DNA from: Betaproteobacteria bacterium
GTDB taxonomy: Bacteria; Pseudomonadota; Gammaproteobacteria; Burkholderiales; SG8-41
Assembly: GCA_947467315.1 (NCBI GenBank)
Contig: CANIID010000009.1
Location: 1-41,976 of the forward strand
Length of the DNA: 41,976 bases
Reading direction: 5' to 3'
Part shown: positions 16,150-23,676 of the stretch, one piece after another
Layout: each line of letters starts with the position of its first letter
Numbering within the stretch: the first letter of the stretch is position 1
The notes under the pieces: model-generated
The model's database searches: none
What the model saw: only the letters and a program-made list of their open reading frames with translations
What the model was told of the DNA's origin: nothing
Made by a program: the position numbers and the translations under genes

Positions 16150-17193
16150 TTAGCCTTCGCGTGAATCGATCACCAACCGCAACACGCCGTTGGAGTTGCC
16201 TTCGTATTCCTTGAAAGCCTGATCGGTTTTAGAAAGCGGGAAAGTGCCGGAGACAAAACCCTTGATATCGATTTTTCCCTGCGACACCAGGTCAATCGAC
16301 GGCGCCATATCGGTGGGGTGCAGCGCGCGCGAACCGATGATGCTGATTTCTTTGTAGTAGAGCGGGAAGGTGGTGAAGGTGGCGCAGCATTCGTGACTGA
16401 CCGCGTACGGCGACAAACGCCCGCCGGGTTTCAGCATCTCTATCGCCACCGCCAAAGTCGCTGCACCGCCTGCGGTGTCAATTACCACATCGGCACCCTG
16501 GTTGCCGGTGAGGCGCATGACTTCACTTAAACTTTTTTCCGCACTGACATCCAGCGCATGATGCGCGCCCATACGCATCGCCATGTCGAGCTTCCATTTC
16601 GTGCGGGACACCGCGATTACTGGGTTTGCACCTGCAAGCGCTGCGAGTTGCGTGTGCAATAGCCCCGTAGTGCCTTGGCCTATCACTACCACTGAATCGC
16701 CGGCCTTAACGCCGAGCCTATCTTGCGCGTGTTTTACGGTTGCCAGCGTTTCAATAATGGTGGCATCGTCGAGCGCCAAATCCGCCGGCAGCGGATGCGC
16801 GTATTTTCCCGCCACATGCACCAGTTCCGCCAGCGAGCCATCGACTTCTCGCCCGAACAGCCCCGCATTGCGGCACAGGTTTTGCATCTCGCGTTGGCAC
16901 ATATCGCAATGGCCGCAGGAGATGATGGGATTGATGATGACCGGATCGCCGGCTTTGACGTGCGTGACTTTTTCGCCTGCGGATTCCACTACCCCGGTGG
17001 ATTCATGGCCCATCACCACCGGGTATTTCAGGTTGGCGTACTGGCCTTTGTAGATGCCCAGGTCGGTATGACACACTGCCGTGGCGGCAATGCGTAAGAC
17101 CACATGATCCGGCGCCAGCGCCGGAATCGCGCGGTCAATGACAGAAAAAGTTCGCGGCGCTGTGAGCGCCGCGGTTTTTGAAAGTAAGGCCAT
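16150..17193 (-). CDS. Zinc-dependent alcohol dehydrogenase (MDR family)
   Basis: 347 aa from ATG 17193. The open frame extends to 17271 but that part overlaps the M24 gene end and a palindromic repeat. Catalytic zinc site: Cys in ATAVCHTDLGIYKG and His in VMGHESTGVVE. Structural zinc: GHCDMCQREMQNLCR (four Cys). Rossmann loop VVIGQGTTGLLHTQLAALAG. It oxidises an alcohol to an aldehyde or ketone with NAD. It is second in the leftward eight-gene run and 2 nt from the next gene. No good ribosome site precedes the ATG. Confidence 0.92.
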   Translation of the reverse strand: MALLSKTAALTAPRTFSVIDRAIPALAPDHVVLRIAATAVCHTDLGIYKGQYANLKYPVVMGHESTGVVESAGEKVTHVKAGDPVIINPIISCGHCDMCQREMQNLCRNAGLFGREVDGSLAELVHVAGKYAHPLPADLALDDATIIETLATVKHAQDRLGVKAGDSVVVIGQGTTGLLHTQLAALAGANPVIAVSRTKWKLDMAMRMGAHHALDVSAEKSLSEVMRLTGNQGADVVIDTAGGAATLAVAIEMLKPGGRLSPYAVSHECCATFTTFPLYYKEISIIGSRALHPTDMAPSIDLVSQGKIDIKGFVSGTFPLSKTDQAFKEYEGNSNGVLRLVIDSREG

Positions 17194-17209
17194 GGTGAGG
17201 TGCAGCAAT

Positions 17210-17230
17210 CCCTCCCCTTGAAGGGGAGGG
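17210..17230. repeat. Perfect palindrome CCCTCCCCTT-G-AAGGGGAGGG
   Basis: Ten-bp arms with a 1-nt centre, lying between the M24 and alcohol dehydrogenase genes. The same CCCCTT/AAGGGG unit recurs at 40485-40564. It may form an mRNA hairpin inside the operon and so alter relative expression. Confidence 0.8.
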
Positions 17231-17240
17231 AATTCCTTGC

Positions 17241-18518
17241 TTACTGCCCCGGCCGTTTGCCGAAGTTGCAATAGCCCGGCATCGGATCGACGACCGTGAT
17301 TTGCTCAACCGGGAAGTTCGACACAATTTCAACTTCGTCTTTGTGAACGATCAGCATTTCCTCGATACGCACGCCCCATTGATGGGTTTTGCCGTGCTGG
17401 GTTTCGAGCGCGAACACCATGCCTTCTTTAATTTCGATCGGGTGATCGAGCGACCAGATGCGTGAGATCACGGGCTGATCGTATTGCGCCAGACCCAGAC
17501 CATGGCCCCACAAATTGGCAGCGGCTTGATCTTCTTCTTCATAGCCCCAAGTGTCTTTGGCTGACGGCCACTTGGAGGCGATGTCGCGCGTGGTGACGCC
17601 GACTTTGACGGCCTTGATGGAGTCGTACAGCCAGCCCAGCGCCTGCGCGTAAACGTCTTTTTGCTCCTGATTCGGCTCGCGGCCCACCATGTAGGTGCGG
17701 TAGTAGCACGACTTGTAGCCGTTCCACGTTAGCGCGGCCAGGTCCATGAACACCATGTCGCCCGGCTTGATGATGCGGTCGGAGAAGTTGCGCCAGTTCG
17801 GCCAGGTATTGAGGCCCGAGGACACAATCACGTCTTCCACGTCTTCCATGCCCGGAATGTCGTAGAGGAATTTCATGATGTGCGCGGTCAACTGGTTTTC
17901 AGTCAGACCGGGCTTCAGGAAGCGCATGAATTCCCAGTGCGCAGCGTCGCCGATGGCGCCGACTTGGCGCATGCACTCGTGCTCGTCCTGATTTTTGACG
18001 GCGCGGGCTTCCATCATCGGGGTCATGCCGTCAACCCAGTCGATTTTGTTGTCTTTGAAAATCTGGATCATGTTGATGTCGATGAAATCGACGCCGAGTT
18101 TCATGCCTTCGACGCCGCTTTTTTTCATCTCTTTTTTGATGCCGTTGGTGAACTTGGTCACCTGCTGCAACGAGGCGGGGCCCGCCGCGCCCTTGATCCA
18201 GGCATACGAATACTTGATGTTTTCTTTCGGAATCCACGGCGAGTGCTTGGCGATATGCACGCCGATGTCGCCTTGCTCGAACAGCACCGGGGCATCGTCG
18301 CCGCACAGCAGCGCGTAACGCAGGCCGGGCTTCAGACGGTTCCAGCCGGGGGTCAGCGTGCTGGTGACGTAACGCACATTCTCGTCGTACATCAGCAGCA
18401 TGGCGCCGAGGCCGTGCGCCTTCATACGCTCGCGCGCGCGCGCCAGACGGTGCTTGCGCAGCCGGTCCCAGTTGATCCGCTCTTGCCAATCGAGTCCCAC
18501 CATGCCGACGTTTGCCAT
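17241..18518 (-). CDS. M24-family (pita-bread) hydrolase with an altered metal site
   Basis: 425 aa from ATG 18518, which has AGGAGAG upstream; the open frame beyond it is non-coding. The N-terminal creatinase-type domain (about 25-170) precedes the pita-bread domain. Expected metal ligands are partly present: Asp in FMDLAALTWNGYKSCYY, His in WGHGLGLAQYD, Glu in ALETQHG and Glu in GVRIEEML. The second Asp of the pair (normally GYxSD) is replaced by Cys (GYKSCYYRT). Creatinase and DMSP lyase DddP show that this fold serves non-peptidase reactions. It is first in the eight-gene run and may act on a small C-N or related bond in the pathway substrate; this is an inference. Confidence 0.88.
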   Translation of the reverse strand: MANVGMVGLDWQERINWDRLRKHRLARARERMKAHGLGAMLLMYDENVRYVTSTLTPGWNRLKPGLRYALLCGDDAPVLFEQGDIGVHIAKHSPWIPKENIKYSYAWIKGAAGPASLQQVTKFTNGIKKEMKKSGVEGMKLGVDFIDINMIQIFKDNKIDWVDGMTPMMEARAVKNQDEHECMRQVGAIGDAAHWEFMRFLKPGLTENQLTAHIMKFLYDIPGMEDVEDVIVSSGLNTWPNWRNFSDRIIKPGDMVFMDLAALTWNGYKSCYYRTYMVGREPNQEQKDVYAQALGWLYDSIKAVKVGVTTRDIASKWPSAKDTWGYEEEDQAAANLWGHGLGLAQYDQPVISRIWSLDHPIEIKEGMVFALETQHGKTHQWGVRIEEMLIVHKDEVEIVSNFPVEQITVVDPMPGYCNFGKRPGQ

Positions 18519-18803
18519 TACGCTCTCCTGTGTTGCTGGTCTTTGGAATTGTGAACAACGAAAATACAATAAAAACAAATACTTAGAGTGACTCTGGTGC
18601 GGCGGGTTGAAGTCGCTTATGCCTAACCCTCGCGAGGGCAAAATTTTGACTGGTTTGCCCTTGAAACACAAGTGAATTCCAAGGTTAAGTCGCGTGGTTG
18701 CGCCGTAGAAAAGTTAGTTCGATCCGCCTAGCCGCATGGGGCGTTTGCAACCGGCGAGGTAGAATTCCTGCAACCCTACGATTCCGCGAAAGTGTCTGTG
18801 CCG
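18519..18803. promoter_or_regulatory. Divergent intergenic region between the eight-gene run and the Rid/Bug genes
   Basis: About 285 bp without a gene. It holds copy f of the 21-bp element, an AT-rich stretch at about 18535-18590 and a CCCTCGCGAGGG palindrome at about 18625-18636. Promoters for both directions are expected here, but I cannot identify reliable -35/-10 boxes. Confidence 0.45.
18566..18586 (+). repeat. 21-bp intergenic element, copy f
   Basis: Lies about 48 bp upstream of the first gene of the leftward eight-gene run, within an AT-rich promoter-like region. Confidence 0.75.
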
Positions 18804-20138
18804 ATGCCTGTCAGCAAACGAACTGCCCATTTAAAGTCCGCAGTGCTACCGCTGCTTCCCGTAACCATCGAACCCGGCAACATCCGCTACGCGCCTGGCG
18901 TGCGTGCGGGGCGGTGGATATTCGCCACCGGACACAAAGGCACGGCCGATTTCTTCAGCGGCATGGCGCCGGAGGTGTTGGACGCAACTGCACCGCACCA
19001 TGGCGTGCCCAAAACCAAAAAAGAAGCGCGGCGCATCTTTGCCAACTTCGACAAGGTATTAAAGGCCGGCGGCAGCGACCGCAAGCATGTGGTGCGTGTC
19101 GATCAGTATTACACCAGCGGTCCGGTGGTGCCGGCGTATCACGAGGTGCGGCGCGATTTTTTCGGCGGACATGTGCCGCCGAGCACGTCGAACCTGCACC
19201 AGAAATTTCTGCTGGCGGGGCAGGACATGGAAGTGCAGATGATGGCCGTAGTGCCGGGCAAAAATTTCGAGGTGGCGCAGCATCGCCCGGCCAACTTGCC
19301 GGTACACGCTACCTCAAGCTACAGCCCGGTGTTGACCTGCGGCGATTATGTGTTCGTGGCGGGGCAAACCGCCGAGGCATTCAAAACCGAGGAAGGCCCG
19401 ATTGATCCGGCGGCGCGCATGCCGGCAGGGCATCTGTGGAAAGGTCTGCCGATCAAGCTGGAGACGGATTTTATTATTGAGCGCAAATTGAAGCCCGCGC
19501 TGGCGACGGTAGGCAATACCCTGGCCGACGTGGTGAAGGCGCAGGTGTATTTGCGTGACATCGACGACGTGCCGGCGTTCAACGAAGTGTGGGCGAAACA
19601 TTTTCCCAAAGCGCCACCGGCGACGGCAATTATCACGACAGCGAACCCGGGGTTTATTTGTGAGATGGGGCGTATTGAAATCAATACCATCAGCGTGCGT
19701 AATGCCAAACATGGTGGCAAGACCAAAAAGCAGGTGATCGATGCCGGCGTGCCGACGGCGTTTGAAGGCCATGTGCAGGCGATACGCACGGGCGATTTGT
19801 TGTTTTTGTCCGGGTTGATGGCGGTGGGCGCCGATGGCGCGCTGGCTGCGGATGTAAAAATTAGTCCGCGACAGCCGTATTTCGGCAGCGCCGTGCAGTT
19901 GCAAATGGAGCATATGCTCACGCAAGCGCAGCGCATCTGCCGCAAGGCCGGAACCTCGCTCGCTAACGTGGTGCGCGCGCAGCAGTTTCATACCGACCTG
20001 GCGGATTTTAATGCCGCATGGCAGGTGTGGGATCGCCATTTGCCGGAGCAGCATTTGCCGTTTTCCGCGATTGAAGTGCCTGCGCTTGCGGTACCCGGTG
20101 CGGTGGTGATGCTGGATTTGTGGGTTTACGTTCCGTAG
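18804..20138 (+). CDS. Three-domain Rid (YjgF/YER057c/UK114) family protein
   Basis: 444 aa from ATG 18804; in-frame GTG codons at 18792 and 18798 are alternatives and no start has a strong ribosome site. Three Rid-type repeats are seen: RYAPGVRAGRWIFATGHKG...FANFDKVLKAGGSDRKHVV; LTCGDYVFVAGQT...LATVGNTLADVVKAQVYLRD; and IRTGDLLFLSGLM...CRKAGTSLANVVRAQQF. Rid trimers hydrolyse reactive enamine/imine intermediates, using an Arg that binds the carboxylate. None of the three repeats shows that Arg before the final strand, so RidA-type deaminase activity is doubtful. A fused three-repeat chain could build a whole trimer from one polypeptide. Bug and Rid genes follow on the same strand. Confidence 0.85.
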   Translation: MPVSKRTAHLKSAVLPLLPVTIEPGNIRYAPGVRAGRWIFATGHKGTADFFSGMAPEVLDATAPHHGVPKTKKEARRIFANFDKVLKAGGSDRKHVVRVDQYYTSGPVVPAYHEVRRDFFGGHVPPSTSNLHQKFLLAGQDMEVQMMAVVPGKNFEVAQHRPANLPVHATSSYSPVLTCGDYVFVAGQTAEAFKTEEGPIDPAARMPAGHLWKGLPIKLETDFIIERKLKPALATVGNTLADVVKAQVYLRDIDDVPAFNEVWAKHFPKAPPATAIITTANPGFICEMGRIEINTISVRNAKHGGKTKKQVIDAGVPTAFEGHVQAIRTGDLLFLSGLMAVGADGALAADVKISPRQPYFGSAVQLQMEHMLTQAQRICRKAGTSLANVVRAQQFHTDLADFNAAWQVWDRHLPEQHLPFSAIEVPALAVPGAVVMLDLWVYVP

Positions 20139-20166
20139 CTTGTAGTTCGACATTTCAAGGAAGGCC

Positions 20167-21147
20167 ATGACTCATTTTTCCCGAAAACTATTTGCTGCCG
20201 GCGCGATGTTCGCGTCTGCATTTGCGTTTGCCCAAACCGACAACGCCGCAAGCTACCCGACGCAACCCGTGCGCTTCGTCGTCCCATTTTCAGCCGGTGG
20301 CGGCACCGACGTCATCATGCGCCTGATCGCCAAACACATGACTGATGCGTGGAAGGTCAATGTGATCGTGGAAAACCGCGTCGGCGCCGGCGGCGTGGTG
20401 GGTTCGCAGCATGTCATGCAACAAAAGCCTGATGGCCGCACCTTTCTTGCGGTGGCCAGCGCGTTTGCAGTTCGCGCCGCGATTGATCGCAATCTGCCGT
20501 ACGACGTGAACAAAGATTTCACCGGCGTAGGCCAAATGGCGCGCTCGCCGAGTTTTATGGTGGTGTCACCGTCGCACGGTTTCGGCTCGCTGCAAGAGTT
20601 GATCGCGTATGCAAAAAAGCAGCCCAGCGGCGTTCTCTATGGCTCGGCTGGCGTGGGCAGCACCGCGCACATGCATGCCGCCGCCGTGGCGCATCTCGCA
20701 AAAATCAGGGCCGACCACGTAGCGTTTCGCGGCACGCCCGAAGCGGTTCTCGATGCGATGGCGGGGCGGGTGCTGTATACCTTTGCGCCGGGGCCGAACG
20801 CGATTCCATTGGCGCGCTCCGGCAAGCTGCAAATTCTGGTGACCACATCGCCAGCGGGCGCGCGTTTCCTGCCCGGCATACCGAGCATCGCGCAAGCCGG
20901 GCTGCCGGGCTACGAAGGCGACGACTGGTTCGGCGTGTTCGCACCCGCCGCAACGCCAATGGCGATGCGCGCCAAAGTGTCCAACGAAATGGCACGCATT
21001 CTCAAACTGCCGGAAATCCGCGAACGTTTATTTGCCCTGGGCGCCGAGCCGGTGTCCAGCGCGCCAGCGCCGTTTGAAACCATGGTGCGCGATTACATCG
21101 TGACCATGCGCAAGCTGGGTGATGAAGTGGGGATCAAGGCGGAGTGA
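20167..21147 (+). CDS. Bug-family periplasmic solute-binding protein
   Basis: 326 aa, with AAGGAAGG just upstream of the ATG. Signal peptide MTHFSRKLFAAGAMFASAFAFAQ. The mature part has the TctC signature YPTQPVRFVVPFSAGGGTD, then VENRVGAGGVVGS and KPDGRTFL. It should capture a carboxylate in the periplasm. It lies 28 bp after the three-domain Rid gene and precedes a second Rid gene, so uptake and metabolite-damage-type functions are linked here. No membrane components are nearby. Confidence 0.93.
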   Translation: MTHFSRKLFAAGAMFASAFAFAQTDNAASYPTQPVRFVVPFSAGGGTDVIMRLIAKHMTDAWKVNVIVENRVGAGGVVGSQHVMQQKPDGRTFLAVASAFAVRAAIDRNLPYDVNKDFTGVGQMARSPSFMVVSPSHGFGSLQELIAYAKKQPSGVLYGSAGVGSTAHMHAAAVAHLAKIRADHVAFRGTPEAVLDAMAGRVLYTFAPGPNAIPLARSGKLQILVTTSPAGARFLPGIPSIAQAGLPGYEGDDWFGVFAPAATPMAMRAKVSNEMARILKLPEIRERLFALGAEPVSSAPAPFETMVRDYIVTMRKLGDEVGIKAE

Positions 21148-21167
21148 ATTGACTTCAAAGACTTTTT

Positions 21168-21336
21168 TGACGCAGATTTACGCAGATGAACGCAGATTAT
21201 TTCTCCACCGTCGTTCCCGCGCAGGCGGGAACCCATAACACAGTGCCACTTGAGACGCCTTATGGATACCCGCCTTCGCGGGTATGACGGGTTGGATTTT
21301 CATCCGTGTTTATCTGCGTTCATCCGTGATTAAATA
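21168..21336. repeat. Composite nested palindromic repeat (ACGCAGAT / ATCTGCGT arms)
   Basis: The 209-bp gap between the Bug and Rid genes is almost all repeat. Outer arms at about 21168-21198 and 21301-21336 carry runs of ACGCAGATGAACGCAGAT and its inverse. Inside lie two hairpins: 21213-21232 (GTTCCCGC/GCGGGAAC) and 21266-21285 (ATACCCGC/GCGGGTAT). The outer unit recurs at 36289-36436. It is non-autonomous; no coding content was seen. Confidence 0.82.
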
Positions 21337-21356
21337 GTTTTTCGAAAGGCATCCAA

Positions 21357-21833
21357 ATGAGCACGATAGAAAACAAACTGAACGCGATGGGCTACCAACT
21401 TCCGCCGCCATTCACCTTCCCGAAAAACAACCGCACCGGCTGCACGCAGGCCGGATCGATACTGTATTTATCCGGTCACGGTCTCGATCTGCCCAAGCTG
21501 CCGAACGTGCGCCAGACCGGCAAATTCGGCGTGGACATCACGGTGGAAGAGGGTGCTGCCACGGCGCACGCAGTGGCGCTCACCATGCTTGCCACCATCA
21601 AGGCGCATTGCGGCGATCTGGATCGCGTCAAGCGCGTGCTGCGGTTGTTTGGCATGGTGAACTGCACGCCGGATTTCGTCCAGCCGCCGCAGGTGATCGA
21701 CGGCGCATCGGATTTGTTTTTTGAACTGTGGGGGCCGGAATTCGGCAAACACGCGCGCACGGCCGTGGGGCAGGTGTCGCTGCCGCGCGGTATTGCCGTT
21801 GAAATCAACGGCGAGTTCGAGTTGCACGCCTGA
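21357..21833 (+). CDS. Rid-family protein (single domain)
   Basis: 158 aa. Rid fold seen in GCTQAGSILYLSGHG, AHAVALTMLATIKAHCGDLDRVKRVLRLFGMV, FELWGPEFGKHARTAVG and LPRGIAVEINGEFEL. The usual catalytic Arg before the LP motif (VARLP in RidA) is Ser here (QVSLP), so it probably belongs to a Rid subgroup without RidA deaminase activity. The start at 21357 is just inside the flank of a repeat; no strong ribosome site (GAAAGG about 8 nt upstream is acceptable). Confidence 0.9.
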   Translation: MSTIENKLNAMGYQLPPPFTFPKNNRTGCTQAGSILYLSGHGLDLPKLPNVRQTGKFGVDITVEEGAATAHAVALTMLATIKAHCGDLDRVKRVLRLFGMVNCTPDFVQPPQVIDGASDLFFELWGPEFGKHARTAVGQVSLPRGIAVEINGEFELHA

Positions 21834-21876
21834 TCGTTACGCGCCGAGCCGTTGATTCAATTGCGGGAAAACCGGA

Positions 21877-21957
21877 GGGCGCAATAACCGAAGGGCATTG
21901 CGCCGCATGTGGATATCCACGCTAAATTCGGCGCAATGCGCTACGCTTATTGCGCCC
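21877..21957. repeat. Inverted repeat of the GGGCGCAATAA...TTATTGCGCCC family
   Basis: Two 29-bp arms (21877-21905 and 21929-21957) match as inverted copies except at the centre of each arm. It lies between the convergent Rid and HINT genes and touches the HINT stop codon. It can form a long hairpin serving both genes as a terminator. Confidence 0.82.
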
Positions 21958-22592
21958 TACGAGAGTTTGTTGTGCACCCAAACGCCGACCTCGCCTACAT
22001 AATACGTGTGGAAATCTTCGACTTCGATGTTGTAAACGTTAGCTCTAAAAAGATGTTCGGGTTTGACATAGGGGCGTTTTTCAGGATCGTAGATTGTGTT
22101 TAGAACTGGTTCCTGTCCGAATATCATCGTCGCTATATCGACATGTGCGCCGTAGGCTATGTGCCATTCTCGGCCGCCTTCGCCTGGCACCCACGCAATG
22201 CCAGGGTTTTCCGTGACGAATAGGCGATGATTGCCGACAACTTCAGAATTTTCTTGGGATAGTAGTTCCAATTTGAGCGCGGGCCATTTCCATTTGATAT
22301 CAGCAGCTTTTTTCCAACCCTTTCCTTGCACCCAAATCGGATGCTCAGGTGTGACAGCTAAGGAGTGCATTTCGCCGATTGATAATAGAATAAACGCTCT
22401 ATCCTCATGCACAAACGTCTTGGACACACGCTTGTATGCCCGCTCACCTTGGCCGCTTTCGTGCTTGGAGAGCACCAAATCGCCCACCTTGATTTGCTCA
22501 ATCGGCTTCAAGTCTTCTTTGGTATGCACCAAGGTGCCTGCCGCAAAACAGGCGGCCCTGCGGGACTTCGTAGCAGTTATTGAGCGTTGCAT
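21957..22592 (-). CDS. Orphan HINT domain protein (fragment of a polymorphic toxin)
   Basis: 211 aa. It opens, after 14 residues of no recognisable origin, with CFAAGTLVHTKEDLKPIEQI, the N-terminal block of pretoxin HINT domains with the splice-type Cys. It has a TPEHPIWVQGKGW block (the TxxH motif) and ends NIEVEDFHTYYVGEVGVWVHN, the C-terminal block, then four residues. In polymorphic toxins (RHS and others) this domain self-cleaves to free a C-terminal toxin; here neither the large N-terminal carrier nor a toxin is present. Sampled GC is 40-45%, against about 60% nearby, which suggests transfer. The ATG is 6 nt after the amidohydrolase stop. It may be a relic or expressed alone. Confidence 0.82.
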   Translation of the reverse strand: MQRSITATKSRRAACFAAGTLVHTKEDLKPIEQIKVGDLVLSKHESGQGERAYKRVSKTFVHEDRAFILLSIGEMHSLAVTPEHPIWVQGKGWKKAADIKWKWPALKLELLSQENSEVVGNHRLFVTENPGIAWVPGEGGREWHIAYGAHVDIATMIFGQEPVLNTIYDPEKRPYVKPEHLFRANVYNIEVEDFHTYYVGEVGVWVHNKLS

Positions 22593-22598
22593 AAGGGA

Positions 22599-23609
22599 TT
22601 ACTGAGGCAAGCCCTGTTTCAACCGCGGAAAAACCTTCAACGCATTGCCGCTGAAAATCTTGCCGCGCGCCTCTGTGGATATAGCAGCGGCTTCGACATA
22701 ACGCTTGGTGTCGTCGAAGTAGTGGCCGGTTTCCGGGTCGATGCCCTTGACCGCGCCGACGATTTCGGAGGCGAACAATACGTTGTCCGCCGGGATCACT
22801 TTGAGTAGCAAATCAATGCCCGGTTGGTGATACACGCAGGTGTCGAAATAAACGTTCTTCAAAAGATCAGTGGCGGGCGGACGCTTCATGTCCTGCGCCA
22901 GGCCGCGATAACGGCCCCAGTGATACGGCACCGCGCCGCCGCCGTGCGGAATAATCAAGCGCAGTTTGGGGAAATCCTTGAACAAATCCGCCTGGATGAA
23001 TTGCATGAACGCAGTGGTGTCGCCGTTGATGTAGTGCGCGCCGGTGCCCTGAAAATTCGGATTGCACGACATGCTCACATGCACCATGCCCGGCACGTCG
23101 AGCTCGCACATGGCCTCGTAGAGCGGATACCAGCTTTTGTCGGTGAGCGGCTTGCCGGTCCAGTAGCCGTCGGTCGGATCGGGGTTGATGTTGCAGCCGA
23201 TGAAACCCAGCTCGTTCACGCAGCGTTTTAGCTCCGCCACGCAGTTGGCCGGCGTAACGCCCGGCGACTGCGGCAACTGACACACGCCGACGAAATTTTT
23301 CGGATACAACGAGCACACGCGATGAATCATGTCGTTGCACGCCTGCGTCCAGTGTTTGCTGGTGGTCTCGTCGCCGATGTGGTGCGCCATGCCGCCGGCC
23401 TGCGGCGAAAAAATGGTGAGATCGACGCCGCGTTCGCGCTGAATGCGCAACTGGTTTTTTTCGATGGTCTCGCGCACTTCGTCGTCGCCGACCTTGAGGT
23501 CGGGGGCGAGCGCGGGGGCCTTCGTGTTCAGCGCGGCGATTTGCGCTTCGCGATACGCCTTGAGCGCTTTCGGCGCGGTGGTGTAGTGACCGTGGCAATC
23601 GATTATCAT
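22599..23609 (-). CDS. Amidohydrolase-superfamily enzyme, 4-oxalomesaconate hydratase (LigJ)-like
   Basis: 336 aa. It opens MIIDCHGHYTTAPKAL with the HxH metal site, followed by FSPQAGGMAHHIGD, LPQSPGVTPANCVAEL, GCNINPDPTDGYW, PLYEAMCELDVPGMVHV, LRLIIPHGGGAVPYHWGR, YFDTCVYHQPGIDLL and LFASEIVGAVKGIDPETG. This order closely follows what I recall of LigJ of Sphingobium, which hydrates 4-oxalomesaconate in the protocatechuate 4,5-cleavage pathway. The related ACMSD-type decarboxylases are an alternative. No other 4,5-pathway gene is in the window, so a neighbouring substrate is possible. Copy g of the 21-bp element lies immediately upstream of the start. Confidence 0.85.
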   Translation of the reverse strand: MIIDCHGHYTTAPKALKAYREAQIAALNTKAPALAPDLKVGDDEVRETIEKNQLRIQRERGVDLTIFSPQAGGMAHHIGDETTSKHWTQACNDMIHRVCSLYPKNFVGVCQLPQSPGVTPANCVAELKRCVNELGFIGCNINPDPTDGYWTGKPLTDKSWYPLYEAMCELDVPGMVHVSMSCNPNFQGTGAHYINGDTTAFMQFIQADLFKDFPKLRLIIPHGGGAVPYHWGRYRGLAQDMKRPPATDLLKNVYFDTCVYHQPGIDLLLKVIPADNVLFASEIVGAVKGIDPETGHYFDDTKRYVEAAAISTEARGKIFSGNALKVFPRLKQGLPQ

Positions 23610-23616
23610 AAAAAGT

Positions 23617-23637
23617 CCTTTAAAAACAAATAGTTAT
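23617..23637 (+). repeat. 21-bp intergenic element, copy g
   Basis: Ends 7 bp before the LigJ-like start codon on the minus strand; its AAAGGA end may act as the ribosome site. Confidence 0.75.
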
Positions 23638-23676
23638 TGTTTGTATGCTCGGGACACTAAATGCGATACGTGGTGA

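Noticed and set aside
21168-21336. Possible CRISPR array from repeated ACGCAGAT units
   Set aside because: Units are contiguous and palindromic, with no regular spacers and no cas genes.
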